Part shown: positions 1 through 5,852 of the stretch, piece after piece
How positions within the stretch are numbered: position 1 is the stretch's first letter
How the letters are laid out: each line of letters opens with the position of its first letter
Assembly (NCBI GenBank): GCA_900319985.1
Contig: ONQL01000082.1
Coordinates: 1 to 5,974, forward strand
Direction: 5' to 3'
Source of the DNA: an uncultured Methanobrevibacter sp.
GTDB taxonomy: Archaea; Methanobacteriota; Methanobacteria; Methanobacteriales; Methanobacteriaceae
Length of the DNA stretch: 5,974 nucleotides
The notes under the pieces: model-generated
Database searches by the model: none
Told to the model about the DNA's origin: nothing
Seen by the model: only the letters and a program-made list of their open reading frames with translations
Translations under genes and position numbers: made by a program

Positions 1-111
1 TGTGGAACTTGTGTAGGTGCATGTCCATCTGGTGCTATGAACCAACAACACTTCAAAACCGAGCAAATTATGGCACAAATCAGTGCTGCTCTTGAAGACA
101 TAGGTAAATAG
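1..111 (+). CDS. hdrA: CoB-CoM heterodisulfide reductase iron-sulfur subunit A, C-terminal end (partial)
   Basis: Only the last 36 codons are present; the gene enters from the left edge in frame 1 and stops with TAG at 109-111. The peptide opens with CGTCVGACPSGAM, the second half of a [4Fe-4S] ferredoxin motif (CxxCxxxCP), followed by a tail reading HFKTEQIMAQISAALEDIGK. From memory, this ending is typical of methanogen HdrA, whose C-terminal ferredoxin domain closes with a short helix of this kind. HdrA is the flavin-containing electron-bifurcating subunit of the cytoplasmic HdrABC-MvhADG complex, which reduces CoM-S-S-CoB and ferredoxin with electrons from hydrogen. The rest of the protein, including the FAD domain, lies outside the window, so another ferredoxin-tailed oxidoreductase cannot be fully excluded. 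A hairpin and T-tract follow directly, so hdrA is the last gene of its transcript. Confidence 0.85.
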   Translation, partial: CGTCVGACPSGAMNQQHFKTEQIMAQISAALEDIGK

Positions 112-114
112 ATT

Positions 115-157
115 TAGAGATTAATTTCTCTATTTCTTTTTTTATTTTTTTTGAGTC
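115..157 (+). terminator. Hairpin plus oligo-T terminator of hdrA
   Basis: A perfect 6-bp stem (TAGAGA at 115-120, TCTCTA at 127-132) encloses the 6-nt loop TTAATT. A T-rich run with only a few interruptions follows to about 157. It begins four bases after the hdrA stop. Archaeal termination depends mainly on oligo-T tracts, and both the T-tract and the hairpin are visible here. Confidence 0.7.
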
Positions 158-335
158 TGTAAAATTTTATAGGCTTTTTGATTTTTTGATGTTTTTCCGT
201 CCAATTTTTTTTTAATAATGTATTATTTTTGATAATTTTTTTGAAATCTTTTGTTGTTTGATGTAAACTATTTCTTAAGTATGGTCAAAAATGATATAAG
301 TTGTAAATACATAATAATATATAACAAATCAAATA
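158..335. other. T-rich intergenic region, no gene
   Basis: No open reading frame of note lies between the hdrA terminator and the surface-protein gene. The stretch has repeated T-tracts (for example around 184-196, 204-213, 226-230 and 235-241). It also has a weak AT-only inverted repeat AATAAT/ATTATT (214-219 and 222-227), followed by more T, which may be a backup terminator. The right end holds the candidate promoter of the next gene. Confidence 0.6.
283..299 (+). promoter_or_regulatory. Candidate archaeal promoter (BRE/TATA) of the surface-protein gene
   Basis: An A-rich element (CAAAAA, about 285-291), possibly the BRE, precedes GATATAA (293-299), a TATA-like box. Initiation about 25 nt downstream, near 320-325, would give a leader of roughly 25 nt that contains the GGGG ribosome-binding site. 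The region is so AT-rich that other TATA-like matches exist (304-310 and 314-323), so the choice is tentative. Confidence 0.35.
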
Positions 336-337
336 AT

Positions 338-341
338 GGGG
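338..341 (+). promoter_or_regulatory. GGGG ribosome-binding site that favours the ATG at 348
   Basis: The only purine-rich, G-containing stretch upstream is GGGG at 338-341, six bases before the ATG at 348. The upstream in-frame ATG at 336 overlaps this stretch and has no G-rich sequence before it. The downstream start is therefore preferred, and it also gives a standard signal peptide beginning MFKKN. Confidence 0.5.
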
Positions 342-347
342 AAAAAC

Positions 348-2186
348 ATGTTTAAAAAAAATGTATTGTTTATTTTGATATTGTTTTTACTTTCCTTATG
401 TTTGGGTGCTGTCAGTGCATCTGAAAAAATGACTGATAATATTCAAGGCACAGATTTCGAAAAAACGGCCTTGATGGATGAAAATATCGGAATGGATTTT
501 TCACAAGTCAATGAAAGCATTGCTGACAATCAAAAAGAAACACATATTGAAGTAAAGAATTTTGTCTCATACTATAAAGAAAAGACAACCCTTGTTAACT
601 ATTTGAAAGATTCAAATAATCAATCAATTCAAAACAAAACAATAAAAATCCAAATCAATGACAAAATTTACAAAAGAATAACAGATAAAAACGGAAAATC
701 AAATTTATCCTTAAATCTTAAACCAGGTACATATAATGTGAAATTTACTTTCGATGGTGATGATGATTATAATGCAACCGGTGCAACTTCAAAAATTATA
801 ATCAAAAATGCCCCATTGGCCATTAAAATGAGTAATTACAATACTTATTTTAAATCTGATTTATTTTTCAAGGTAAAAATATACAATGAAATCACAAGAA
901 ATGCAGTCGGCGGTATTAAAGTTAAATTTAAAGTGTATAATCCAAAAACAAAGAAATATTCCTATTATTGGTCAACAACCGATAAGAATGGATATGCAAA
1001 ATTAAGTAAAAATCTTAAGATGGGCACATATAAAATTTCTGCCAGCATTGATGATTCAAAAAATAAGAAATATATTTCTTTTAAAAACTCCAACAAAAAA
1101 GTCACAATGAAGGTAAACCCTCCAAAGGGAGAAGATTGCTGTTCATTTTTCCTGCAGGTGAGTGAATCTGAAAGTGTAGGGGGTTTTAGAAGAGACAACT
1201 TAGATACTGTCAATATCCTTGTTGAACCTTTTAAATGGGCCGGTAAAACTGCAGTAAAACACTATAAAAAATCAGGTAGTTATTTTGTTCATTTAATTGT
1301 AAGCTCCAGCGGTTGGATTGTAGGTAATGGTGGACTTGATGACGTCCCTGTTATAAAATCTATAGAAAATATGGCTGAAAAAATGGTTAAATCAAATAAG
1401 ATCCAAGTTAAATATTTGAAAAAGATATTTAGTTATAAACGAAGTATAGGATTTGGCCACTTTTCGATAAAAGCGCCTAACGGAAAATATGCAGTTGTTT
1501 GGCAAAGCGGTTACATTACTGGAAAACTAAAACCTGGAGAATTCTCTTGCTCTCCTAATTCCAGGCCATATTATCGCCACAGCACTTATGCAAAATACAG
1601 CACTAATCCTGTTAAAGCAGCAATTAAGGTAGGAGCTACTGATGGATATGGCACAAACAGGCGACAGATAACAGTATTTCATTGGAAAGCCACAACAGAT
1701 AAAAATTATAAAACTACTTCTGTAGTCAAGGTTTACTCTGCAAATGACAATGGAAGGTTTGTAGGAGTATCATCCGCTCATCTGAAAGATAATATTTATT
1801 TCAAAAACAAGTTTTTCAGCAAAAATAGGCTTCCATATGCTCCTCATTATATTCATATTGGAACTCAAAAATTTGGAAATATCGATAAGTTAATTAAAAA
1901 AGCCACTATAATTAAAGCACCTAAAGTGACCAATACATTCAATATGACCAAATACTTTAAAGTAAAGGTTAAGGACAAATCTACTAAAAAGATAATCAAG
2001 GGAATAAAAATTAGACTCAAACTTGTTGCAACTAAATTTACTAAATATTTCACTATCAGGACAGATTCCAAAGGCATTGCAAAATTGAACACAAAGAGCT
2101 TATCGAACCAAACCTATAGGGTTACAATAAGTCCTGCAAATAATAAATATTTAATTTCAGCTAAAAGTACAATTGTTATCAGATAA
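348..2186 (+). CDS. Secreted adhesin-like surface protein with Ig-like domains and a Cys-Cys-Ser middle domain
   Basis: This exported protein has 612 aa from the ATG at 348 (616 from an in-frame ATG at 336; residue numbers below use the longer form). Residues 5-28 form a signal peptide: lysines, a long hydrophobic run, then a likely cut after Val-Ser-Ala (26-28). A short linker leads to two Ig-like beta-sandwich repeats at about 70-158 and 160-262. Each has the signature T-D-K-N-G (116-120, 215-219) followed by (P/M)GTY (130-133, 229-232), typical of methanogen adhesin-like proteins. The middle domain (about 265-515) starts with Cys268-Cys269-Ser270 and contains RRDN (285-288), GWIVGNGG (326-333), GHFSIKAPNGKYAVVW (374-389) and TNRRQITVFHW (440-450). 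A third Ig-like domain fills 522-616. There is no C-terminal membrane anchor and no pseudomurein-binding repeat that I recognise, so attachment to the cell is unclear. A role at the cell surface is well supported; adhesion is inferred from the family. The middle domain may be enzymatic, but no function is shown. Confidence 0.85.
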   Translation: MFKKNVLFILILFLLSLCLGAVSASEKMTDNIQGTDFEKTALMDENIGMDFSQVNESIADNQKETHIEVKNFVSYYKEKTTLVNYLKDSNNQSIQNKTIKIQINDKIYKRITDKNGKSNLSLNLKPGTYNVKFTFDGDDDYNATGATSKIIIKNAPLAIKMSNYNTYFKSDLFFKVKIYNEITRNAVGGIKVKFKVYNPKTKKYSYYWSTTDKNGYAKLSKNLKMGTYKISASIDDSKNKKYISFKNSNKKVTMKVNPPKGEDCCSFFLQVSESESVGGFRRDNLDTVNILVEPFKWAGKTAVKHYKKSGSYFVHLIVSSSGWIVGNGGLDDVPVIKSIENMAEKMVKSNKIQVKYLKKIFSYKRSIGFGHFSIKAPNGKYAVVWQSGYITGKLKPGEFSCSPNSRPYYRHSTYAKYSTNPVKAAIKVGATDGYGTNRRQITVFHWKATTDKNYKTTSVVKVYSANDNGRFVGVSSAHLKDNIYFKNKFFSKNRLPYAPHYIHIGTQKFGNIDKLIKKATIIKAPKVTNTFNMTKYFKVKVKDKSTKKIIKGIKIRLKLVATKFTKYFTIRTDSKGIAKLNTKSLSNQTYRVTISPANNKYLISAKSTIVIR

Positions 2187-2209
2187 TTGTACTTAATTAA
2201 TTTTTTTTT
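2165..2209 (+). terminator. Strong hairpin plus T9 terminator overlapping the surface-protein stop codon
   Basis: AAGTACAATT (2165-2174) and AATTGTACTT (2185-2194) form a perfect 10-bp stem with a 10-nt loop, which may pair a little further inside. Six bases later comes an uninterrupted run of nine T (2201-2209). The stop codon TAA (2184-2186) sits at the loop/stem boundary, so the last six codons lie inside the hairpin. The surface-protein transcript should end here. Confidence 0.75.
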
Positions 2210-2220
2210 GTCAAATTAGA

Positions 2221-2258
2221 TAGTGGTCGAAACCATTAAATTTAAAAATCATTTTTTT
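2221..2258 (+). terminator. Second small hairpin with downstream T7, possible backup terminator
   Basis: TAGTGGT (2221-2227) pairs with ACCATTA (2232-2238) around the tetraloop CGAA, with one G-U wobble. A seven-T run follows at 2252-2258, then further T-rich sequence. The gap between stem and T-run is larger than in a classical terminator. It could be a backup terminator or a leader structure, although the candidate MFS promoter lies downstream of it. Confidence 0.35.
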
Positions 2259-2264
2259 ATTTTT

Positions 2265-2279
2265 CTTAAAGGTTATATG
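2265..2279 (+). promoter_or_regulatory. Candidate promoter of the MFS transporter gene
   Basis: CTTAAAGG (2265-2272), a possible BRE, is followed by TTATATG (2273-2279), a TATA-like box. Initiation about 25 nt downstream, near 2301, would give a leader of about 20 nt containing the AGGA site before the ATG at 2322. The element lies after two terminator-like structures, as expected for a separate transcription unit. The match is by eye only. Confidence 0.35.
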
Positions 2280-2308
2280 CTATTTTTTACATAACTATTG
2301 TTATTAAC

Positions 2309-2312
2309 AGGA
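2309..2312 (+). promoter_or_regulatory. AGGA ribosome-binding site supporting the ATG at 2322
   Basis: AGGA (2309-2312) lies nine bases before the ATG at 2322. A longer in-frame reading could begin at a TTG at 2298, but nothing resembling a ribosome-binding site precedes it. It would also place this AGGA inside the coding sequence. Confidence 0.45.
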
Positions 2313-2321
2313 ATTGAAAAT

Positions 2322-3482
2322 ATGAAATATAATCCGAAACTGCTTTTGTATATCTTGATGTTATCTACCTTTGGTATAAATACTCCTTTAAGTATTATAG
2401 GAATCATTTCACAAATATCCGAGTATTTTCACACATCAATTTCCATTTCTGGATTATATGTCAGTTCATTTACATTCACGATTGCGTTAAGCGGGCTGTT
2501 CATACCCCTCCTATTTTCAAAGTATGAAAGAAAGAAAACATTTGCCTTTATATTGGGCATCTTTGCAGTATCCAATTTTGTTATTATTTTTACAGACAGT
2601 ATTTTGATAGCTTCAATATTCAGAATTTTTTCCGCTGTCGTATATCCTGCTTTCATTTCGCTGGCATTAACAGTTTGTGAAGAAATTGCACCTATCAATC
2701 AAAAACAGGACTATATAACCAAAATTTTGCTTGGAATTTCTGTTGGAAGCATAATAGGCCTTCCAATAACAACAGGATTCGGTACTATTTTAGGATATAA
2801 GGCTGCAATGGCTTGGATTTTTGGCATAAACTTTTTGACATTGATTTTGATTTTAATATTCTTTCCAAAAATCCCCGGCAAATATAAAAGCTATGAAGTG
2901 CCTTTTTCAGGCTTGAAATCCAAGGAATTCATATTGTCGACAATAGGAATAGTCATGATGCCGATTGGTGCAAGCATGGTTTACAACTACATTCCATATT
3001 TCCTGCAGACAGTCAGTCAAATTTACACATACAAATTAAGTATGGTGCTGTTGGCATATGGAATATTCTCAATTTTTGGAACCTGGCTTGGAGGAAAACT
3101 GATAGTCATTAGGGACAAGGCCACATTAATAGTTTTTCATGTAGTATGTGCTGGGGTATTTGCATTATTGTATTTCTTTGCAAATTATTTGATAGCTGTT
3201 TTGATTTTAATATTGATTTTTGGAATTCTGGATGGAATGGGCTATAATCTTATCCAGTATATTGAAACATCACTATTGCCTAAAAGCCCCGAACTTGCAA
3301 ACGGAATATTTTTAAGTGTTTTAAATGGTGGAATAGCTATTGGTATAGCAATAGGTGGATTTTTGGTCGATGGTTTTGGCGTAATGTCAATATTTGTCGG
3401 TGGATTCCTATTTTTAGTCATTGCATTGCTCATGATAGTATATGTTATTTCGACATTAAAAATCAATTTGAAATATAGCTGA
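2322..3482 (+). CDS. MFS transporter, 12-helix drug/metabolite efflux type (DHA1-like)
   Basis: The product is a 386-aa integral membrane protein. Hydrophobic stretches fit 12 helices, at roughly 6-28, 42-66, 72-92, 94-118, 134-156, 160-182, 205-228, 238-258, 268-288, 289-310, 326-350 and 352-378, with a polar central loop at about 183-203. The short charged loop after helix 2 (KYERKK, 67-72) is a degenerate form of MFS motif A. Helix 5 is glycine-rich with a Gly-Leu-Pro (GISVGSIIGLPITTGFG, 138-154), similar to the antiporter motif C region. An overall length near 390 aa and these motifs suggest the bacterial/archaeal AraJ/DHA1-like branch, which exports drugs, sugars or small metabolites by proton antiport. 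The substrate cannot be read from the sequence. The ATG at 2322 is chosen over an upstream TTG at 2298 because of its AGGA site. It appears to be transcribed alone. Confidence 0.82.
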   Translation: MKYNPKLLLYILMLSTFGINTPLSIIGIISQISEYFHTSISISGLYVSSFTFTIALSGLFIPLLFSKYERKKTFAFILGIFAVSNFVIIFTDSILIASIFRIFSAVVYPAFISLALTVCEEIAPINQKQDYITKILLGISVGSIIGLPITTGFGTILGYKAAMAWIFGINFLTLILILIFFPKIPGKYKSYEVPFSGLKSKEFILSTIGIVMMPIGASMVYNYIPYFLQTVSQIYTYKLSMVLLAYGIFSIFGTWLGGKLIVIRDKATLIVFHVVCAGVFALLYFFANYLIAVLILILIFGILDGMGYNLIQYIETSLLPKSPELANGIFLSVLNGGIAIGIAIGGFLVDGFGVMSIFVGGFLFLVIALLMIVYVISTLKINLKYS

Positions 3483-3494
3483 TTTTCATAACTC

Positions 3495-3532
3495 TTATAT
3501 TAAAAGATAAACAAAAATTAAATCATAAATAT
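3495..3532 (+). promoter_or_regulatory. Candidate promoter region of glyA
   Basis: Two TATA-like elements lie in the 74-bp gap before glyA: TTATATTA (3495-3502) and ATAAATAT (3525-3532). The first would start transcription near 3523 and leave a leader with the AGGTG site. The second has a better A-rich upstream element but would start so close to the ATG that the AGGTG is lost. No terminator is evident after the MFS gene, so read-through into glyA is also possible. Confidence 0.3.
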
Positions 3533-3545
3533 TTAATTGGATATT

Positions 3546-3550
3546 AGGTG
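3546..3550 (+). promoter_or_regulatory. Ribosome-binding site AGGTG of glyA
   Basis: AGGTG (3546-3550) is complementary to the anti-Shine-Dalgarno CCACCT core that I expect at the 3' end of 16S rRNA, and lies six bases before the ATG at 3557. It is the best ribosome-binding site in the window and fixes the glyA start. Confidence 0.7.
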
Positions 3551-3556
3551 TAGTAA

Positions 3557-4828
3557 ATGGCTAATTATCATGATGAAGTTTTAAACTTTGAAAAAATTGC
3601 AAAAGAACATACTGAATATATGAGAAACAGTATTAATATGATTGCTTCTGAAAATGTAACCAGTTTGGAAGTAACTGAAGCTGTTGCAACTGATTTTGCT
3701 CACAGATATGCTGAAGGACAGGCATTCCAAAGACTTTACGAAGGATGTCAATACATAGATTTGATTGAAGATAAAACCAAAAAACTTTCATGTGAAGTCT
3801 ATGACTGTGATTATGCAAATGTTCAACCGGTTTCAGGAGTAACAGCAAATCTAGCAGCTTTCTTTGGATTTTCAAAACCTGGTGATAAAGTAATGGCTTT
3901 GGAAGTACCGTCTGGAGGACACATTTCCCACGCTGATGTTAGTGCTGCAGGTATTCATGGTCTAAAAACAGTTTTCCATCCATTGGATAAAAATATCATG
4001 AACATTGATATCGATGCAATGAACAAAAAGATATTGGAAGAAAAACCAAAAATCGTTTTATTTGGTGGAAGCTTATTCTTATTCCCTCACCCTATTAAAG
4101 AAGCTCGTGAAGCTGCTGATGAGGTTGGAGCTACTATCATGTACGATGGAGCTCATGTTTTAGGTCTTATTGCTGGAGGACAATTCCAACAGCCTCTAAA
4201 AGAAGGGGCAGACTTAATGATGGGAAGTACACACAAGACATTCCCTGGTCCTCAAGGAGGAATTATCCTCTCACACAAAGAAAATGAACATATCATTGAC
4301 AATGCTGTATTCCCTGGTGTTGTAAGTAACCATCATTTACACCACTTGCTCGGTTTAGGTATCGCAACCGCAGAAATGTTGGAATTTGGTGAAGCTTACG
4401 CAAAACAAATCATTAAAAATGCACAGGCATTAGGTCAGGCAATGTATGAAAGAGGATTCAATGTATTATGCGAAGACTTAGGATTCACAAAATCCCACCA
4501 GATTGCTGTAGACTTAACCAACATCAGATCTGCTTCTGATATCGCAAAAGAATTGGCAGACAATAATGTAATTCTTAACAAAAACCTCCTGCCTGGAGAT
4601 AACCGTGACAATTCCGATGATCCATCAGGTATTCGTATCGGTACTCAGGAAATTACCAGAAGAGGTTTAAAAGAAAAAGAAATGGATGAAGTTGCTGAAT
4701 TCATTAAACGTGTAGCTGTAGACAAGGAAGACATTGCTGATGAAGTAGCTGAGTTCATGAACCAATACACAAAACTCGATTACGCATTTTCAGATAGGGA
4801 TGCTTATCAATATCACAGATTAGATTAA
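3557..4828 (+). CDS. glyA: Serine hydroxymethyltransferase (PLP-dependent, archaeal type)
   Basis: The 423-aa product is a full-length cytoplasmic GlyA. It interconverts serine and glycine by moving a one-carbon unit to or from a pterin; in methanogens the pterin is taken to be tetrahydromethanopterin rather than folate. Family motifs appear in order: IASENV (29-34), YAEG (51-54), LYEGCQYID (60-68), PVSGVTAN (91-98), MYDGAHVLGLIAGG (195-208) with the PLP-binding Asp197 and His200, STHKT (224-228) with the Schiff-base Lys227, GPQGG (231-235), and GIRIGTQEITRRG (358-370) with the substrate-carboxylate Arg360. All key residues are present, so the enzyme should be active. The next gene begins one base after the stop, so the two are probably co-transcribed and both relate to methanopterin-linked C1 metabolism. 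Confidence 0.97.
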   Translation: MANYHDEVLNFEKIAKEHTEYMRNSINMIASENVTSLEVTEAVATDFAHRYAEGQAFQRLYEGCQYIDLIEDKTKKLSCEVYDCDYANVQPVSGVTANLAAFFGFSKPGDKVMALEVPSGGHISHADVSAAGIHGLKTVFHPLDKNIMNIDIDAMNKKILEEKPKIVLFGGSLFLFPHPIKEAREAADEVGATIMYDGAHVLGLIAGGQFQQPLKEGADLMMGSTHKTFPGPQGGIILSHKENEHIIDNAVFPGVVSNHHLHHLLGLGIATAEMLEFGEAYAKQIIKNAQALGQAMYERGFNVLCEDLGFTKSHQIAVDLTNIRSASDIAKELADNNVILNKNLLPGDNRDNSDDPSGIRIGTQEITRRGLKEKEMDEVAEFIKRVAVDKEDIADEVAEFMNQYTKLDYAFSDRDAYQYHRLD

Positions 4829-4829
4829 A

Positions 4830-5509
4830 ATGAGAATCGCATTTGCATTTACTGGAGCTGGTCATTTACTTCGTGAATCCGTTCAGTTGGCTGAAAAACT
4901 GAAGTCACAATATTTTTGTCAGGTGCTGCAGAAGAAGTTCTTAAGATGTATGGACTTTATGAACGTGTTGAACGTTTAACAGGCGGTAAATATCGTGAAT
5001 TAGCCACTGATTCAAACCAAAAATTTTCATATCCAATTACTGGTCGCCTATCTTTGGGCAAATATGACCTAACAATAGTTTCACCGGCTACAGCAAATAC
5101 AGTTTCAAAGATTGTTTATGGAATTGCTGACACATTGGTTACAAATGCCGTTGCACAATCTGGAAAAGGTGCTGTTCCAGTGTATATGGTACCTGTAGAC
5201 ATTCATCCTGGTCCGATTGATACAGTTCTGCCTTCTAAAATTGAACTGTCTAAATGTCAGGATTGCGATGATTGTGTAGCTGCTCTTTCATGTGAACAGG
5301 GAGCTATTATCCCTCATTCAGAAATTGACCTTACAAAATGCATCGGCTGCGGATTGTGCAGAAACTCATGTCCTTATGATGCAATTTCAGAAGGAAAAAT
5401 TATTACAATATATATGAGGGACATTGACATTGAAAATACCCGCAAATTGGAAAGCATTGACAATATTCAGATATTTGAAACTCCGGATGAAATACTAGAT
5501 AAACTCTAG
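4830..5509 (+). pseudogene. Frameshifted archaeoflavoprotein with ferredoxin domain (MJ0208 family, dihydromethanopterin reductase (acceptor)-like)
   Basis: The start ATG at 4830, one base after glyA, encodes MRIAFAFTGAGHLLRESVQLAEK, the beginning of an FMN-binding flavoprotein, but that frame then runs into a TAA at 4977. The rest of the protein continues in another frame: EVTIFLSGAAEEVLKMYGLYERV from 4901 onward to the TAG at 5507. One extra A in the AAAAA run at 4894-4898 would join both parts into 226 aa. In that joined numbering, SPATANT (85-91) and GIADTL (98-103) are FMN-domain motifs. The C-terminus carries two [4Fe-4S] sites: Cys143/146/149/155 with unusual spacing, and the canonical Cys171/174/177/181. 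Intact members are annotated as reducing dihydromethanopterin to tetrahydromethanopterin, which fits the glyA neighbour. The name DmrX is possible but uncertain. The break may be a real mutation, a sequencing error in a homopolymer, or recoding. If it is real, only a fragment from the TTG at 4916, without the first flavin strand, could be made. Confidence 0.8.
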
Positions 5510-5821
5510 TTTATCTCCTATTTTTATTTTTAACAAATCTTTTTTTGTTTCTAAAATATATTTGGCTTGTTTTTCAGGTTTATAATATTTCCAAGGTTTT
5601 AAACTTGTTTTTTCAAATACTACTTTATTTTTGTCTAAAAAATATACGTCAATTTCAAATCTCATGAAATGGGTGTGTATTGAAGAGTCTTTAAAGTTTA
5701 AGAACAATATTGCAAAGTCAATATCTTTTTTCCCCATCAATCCTTTAAATCGCTTGAAAAATTTATTTGCATATGTTATTTTGATATTAATTAATTCATT
5801 GGTTGTTTTATTTAAAATCAT
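5495..5821 (-). CDS. DUF192 family small protein
   Basis: This 108-aa protein has the DUF192 (PF02643) pattern: R-F-K-G-L-M-G (24-30), a central H-T-H-F-M-R-F (49-55) followed by EIDVYFLDKNKVV (56-68), proline-containing KPWKYYKP (75-82), Y-I-L-E-T (88-92) and the closing I-G-D-K-L (101-105). These match the family's RGLMG, HxFWM and GD-x-L landmarks, although the usual Trp of the HxFWM box is absent. Many bacterial members are exported, but this one has no signal peptide and is probably cytoplasmic. The family's biochemical function is not established. The gene converges with the flavoprotein gene and overlaps its last 15 bases. The start (CAT on the + strand at 5819-5821) has no ribosome-binding site before it, and a TATA-like box sits about 27 bp upstream, so the mRNA may be leaderless. 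Confidence 0.8.
   Translation of the reverse strand: MILNKTTNELINIKITYANKFFKRFKGLMGKKDIDFAILFLNFKDSSIHTHFMRFEIDVYFLDKNKVVFEKTSLKPWKYYKPEKQAKYILETKKDLLKIKIGDKLEFI
5497..5532 (+). terminator. Palindromic hairpin plus T-rich tail ending the glyA-flavoprotein unit
   Basis: AGATAAACT (5497-5505) and AGTTTATCT (5508-5516) are perfect 9-bp inverted copies separated by CT. They can fold into a stem of about 8 bp with a 4-nt loop. On the + strand the T-rich run CCTATTTTTATTTTTAAC (5517-5534) follows, as in a terminator. On the - strand no T-run follows, so that strand gets the hairpin but not the T-tract. Confidence 0.6.
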
Positions 5822-5844
5822 GGGTTAATTTTTTTCTTTTTAAC

Positions 5845-5852
5845 TATTTAAA
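5845..5852 (-). promoter_or_regulatory. Candidate TATA box for the DUF192 gene (leaderless promoter)
   Basis: Read on the - strand, TTTAAATA (5852 down to 5845) is a good archaeal TATA box. Its centre is about 27 bp upstream of the ATG at 5821, the usual distance from TATA box to transcription start. Transcription would therefore begin at or next to the start codon, which fits the lack of a Shine-Dalgarno sequence. Confidence 0.45.

Noticed and set aside
158..335. Small non-coding RNA or riboswitch in the hdrA-surface protein gap
   Set aside because: Only T-tracts and weak AT-only inverted repeats are present, with no conserved GC-paired structure.
570..1120. DNA-level tandem repeat across the two Ig-like domains
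   Set aside because: The two domains share protein signatures (TDKNG, GTY), but the nucleotide sequences are too divergent to call a DNA repeat.
965..1213. Open frame on the - strand inside the surface-protein gene
   Set aside because: It lies wholly opposite a well-supported gene, has no recognisable domain and no ribosome-binding site, and has the composition of a mirror frame.
1865..2092. Hydrophobic open frame on the - strand opposite the third Ig-like domain
   Set aside because: Its hydrophobic look comes from reading lysine-rich codons (AAA/AAT) in reverse as Phe, Leu and Ile. It has no independent start signal.
2429..2698. Open frame on the - strand inside the MFS gene
   Set aside because: It is a shadow of the transporter coding frame with no family match that I recognise. 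The same applies to the - strand frame at 3242-3466.
3633..3875. Open frame on the - strand inside glyA
   Set aside because: glyA is intact and conserved across this stretch, and the antisense peptide shows no domain features.
4890..4900. Classical -1 slippery heptamer for programmed frameshifting
   Set aside because: GAAAAAC resembles the A-AAA-AAC class, but its phase relative to the reading frame (GAA AAA CTG) is wrong for the standard heptamer, and I see no obvious downstream pseudoknot. Simple slippage on five A remains possible but unproven.
4916..5509. Treating the frame from TTG 4916 as a complete, normal gene
   Set aside because: The conserved flavoprotein sequence continues upstream of the TTG in the same frame (EVTIFL) and then resumes in the frame of ATG 4830. 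The TTG is an artefact of the frameshift, with no ribosome-binding site.
5631..5828. Open frame on the + strand opposite the DUF192 gene
   Set aside because: DUF192 motifs are clear on the - strand. The + strand frame has no ribosome-binding site and no recognisable features.
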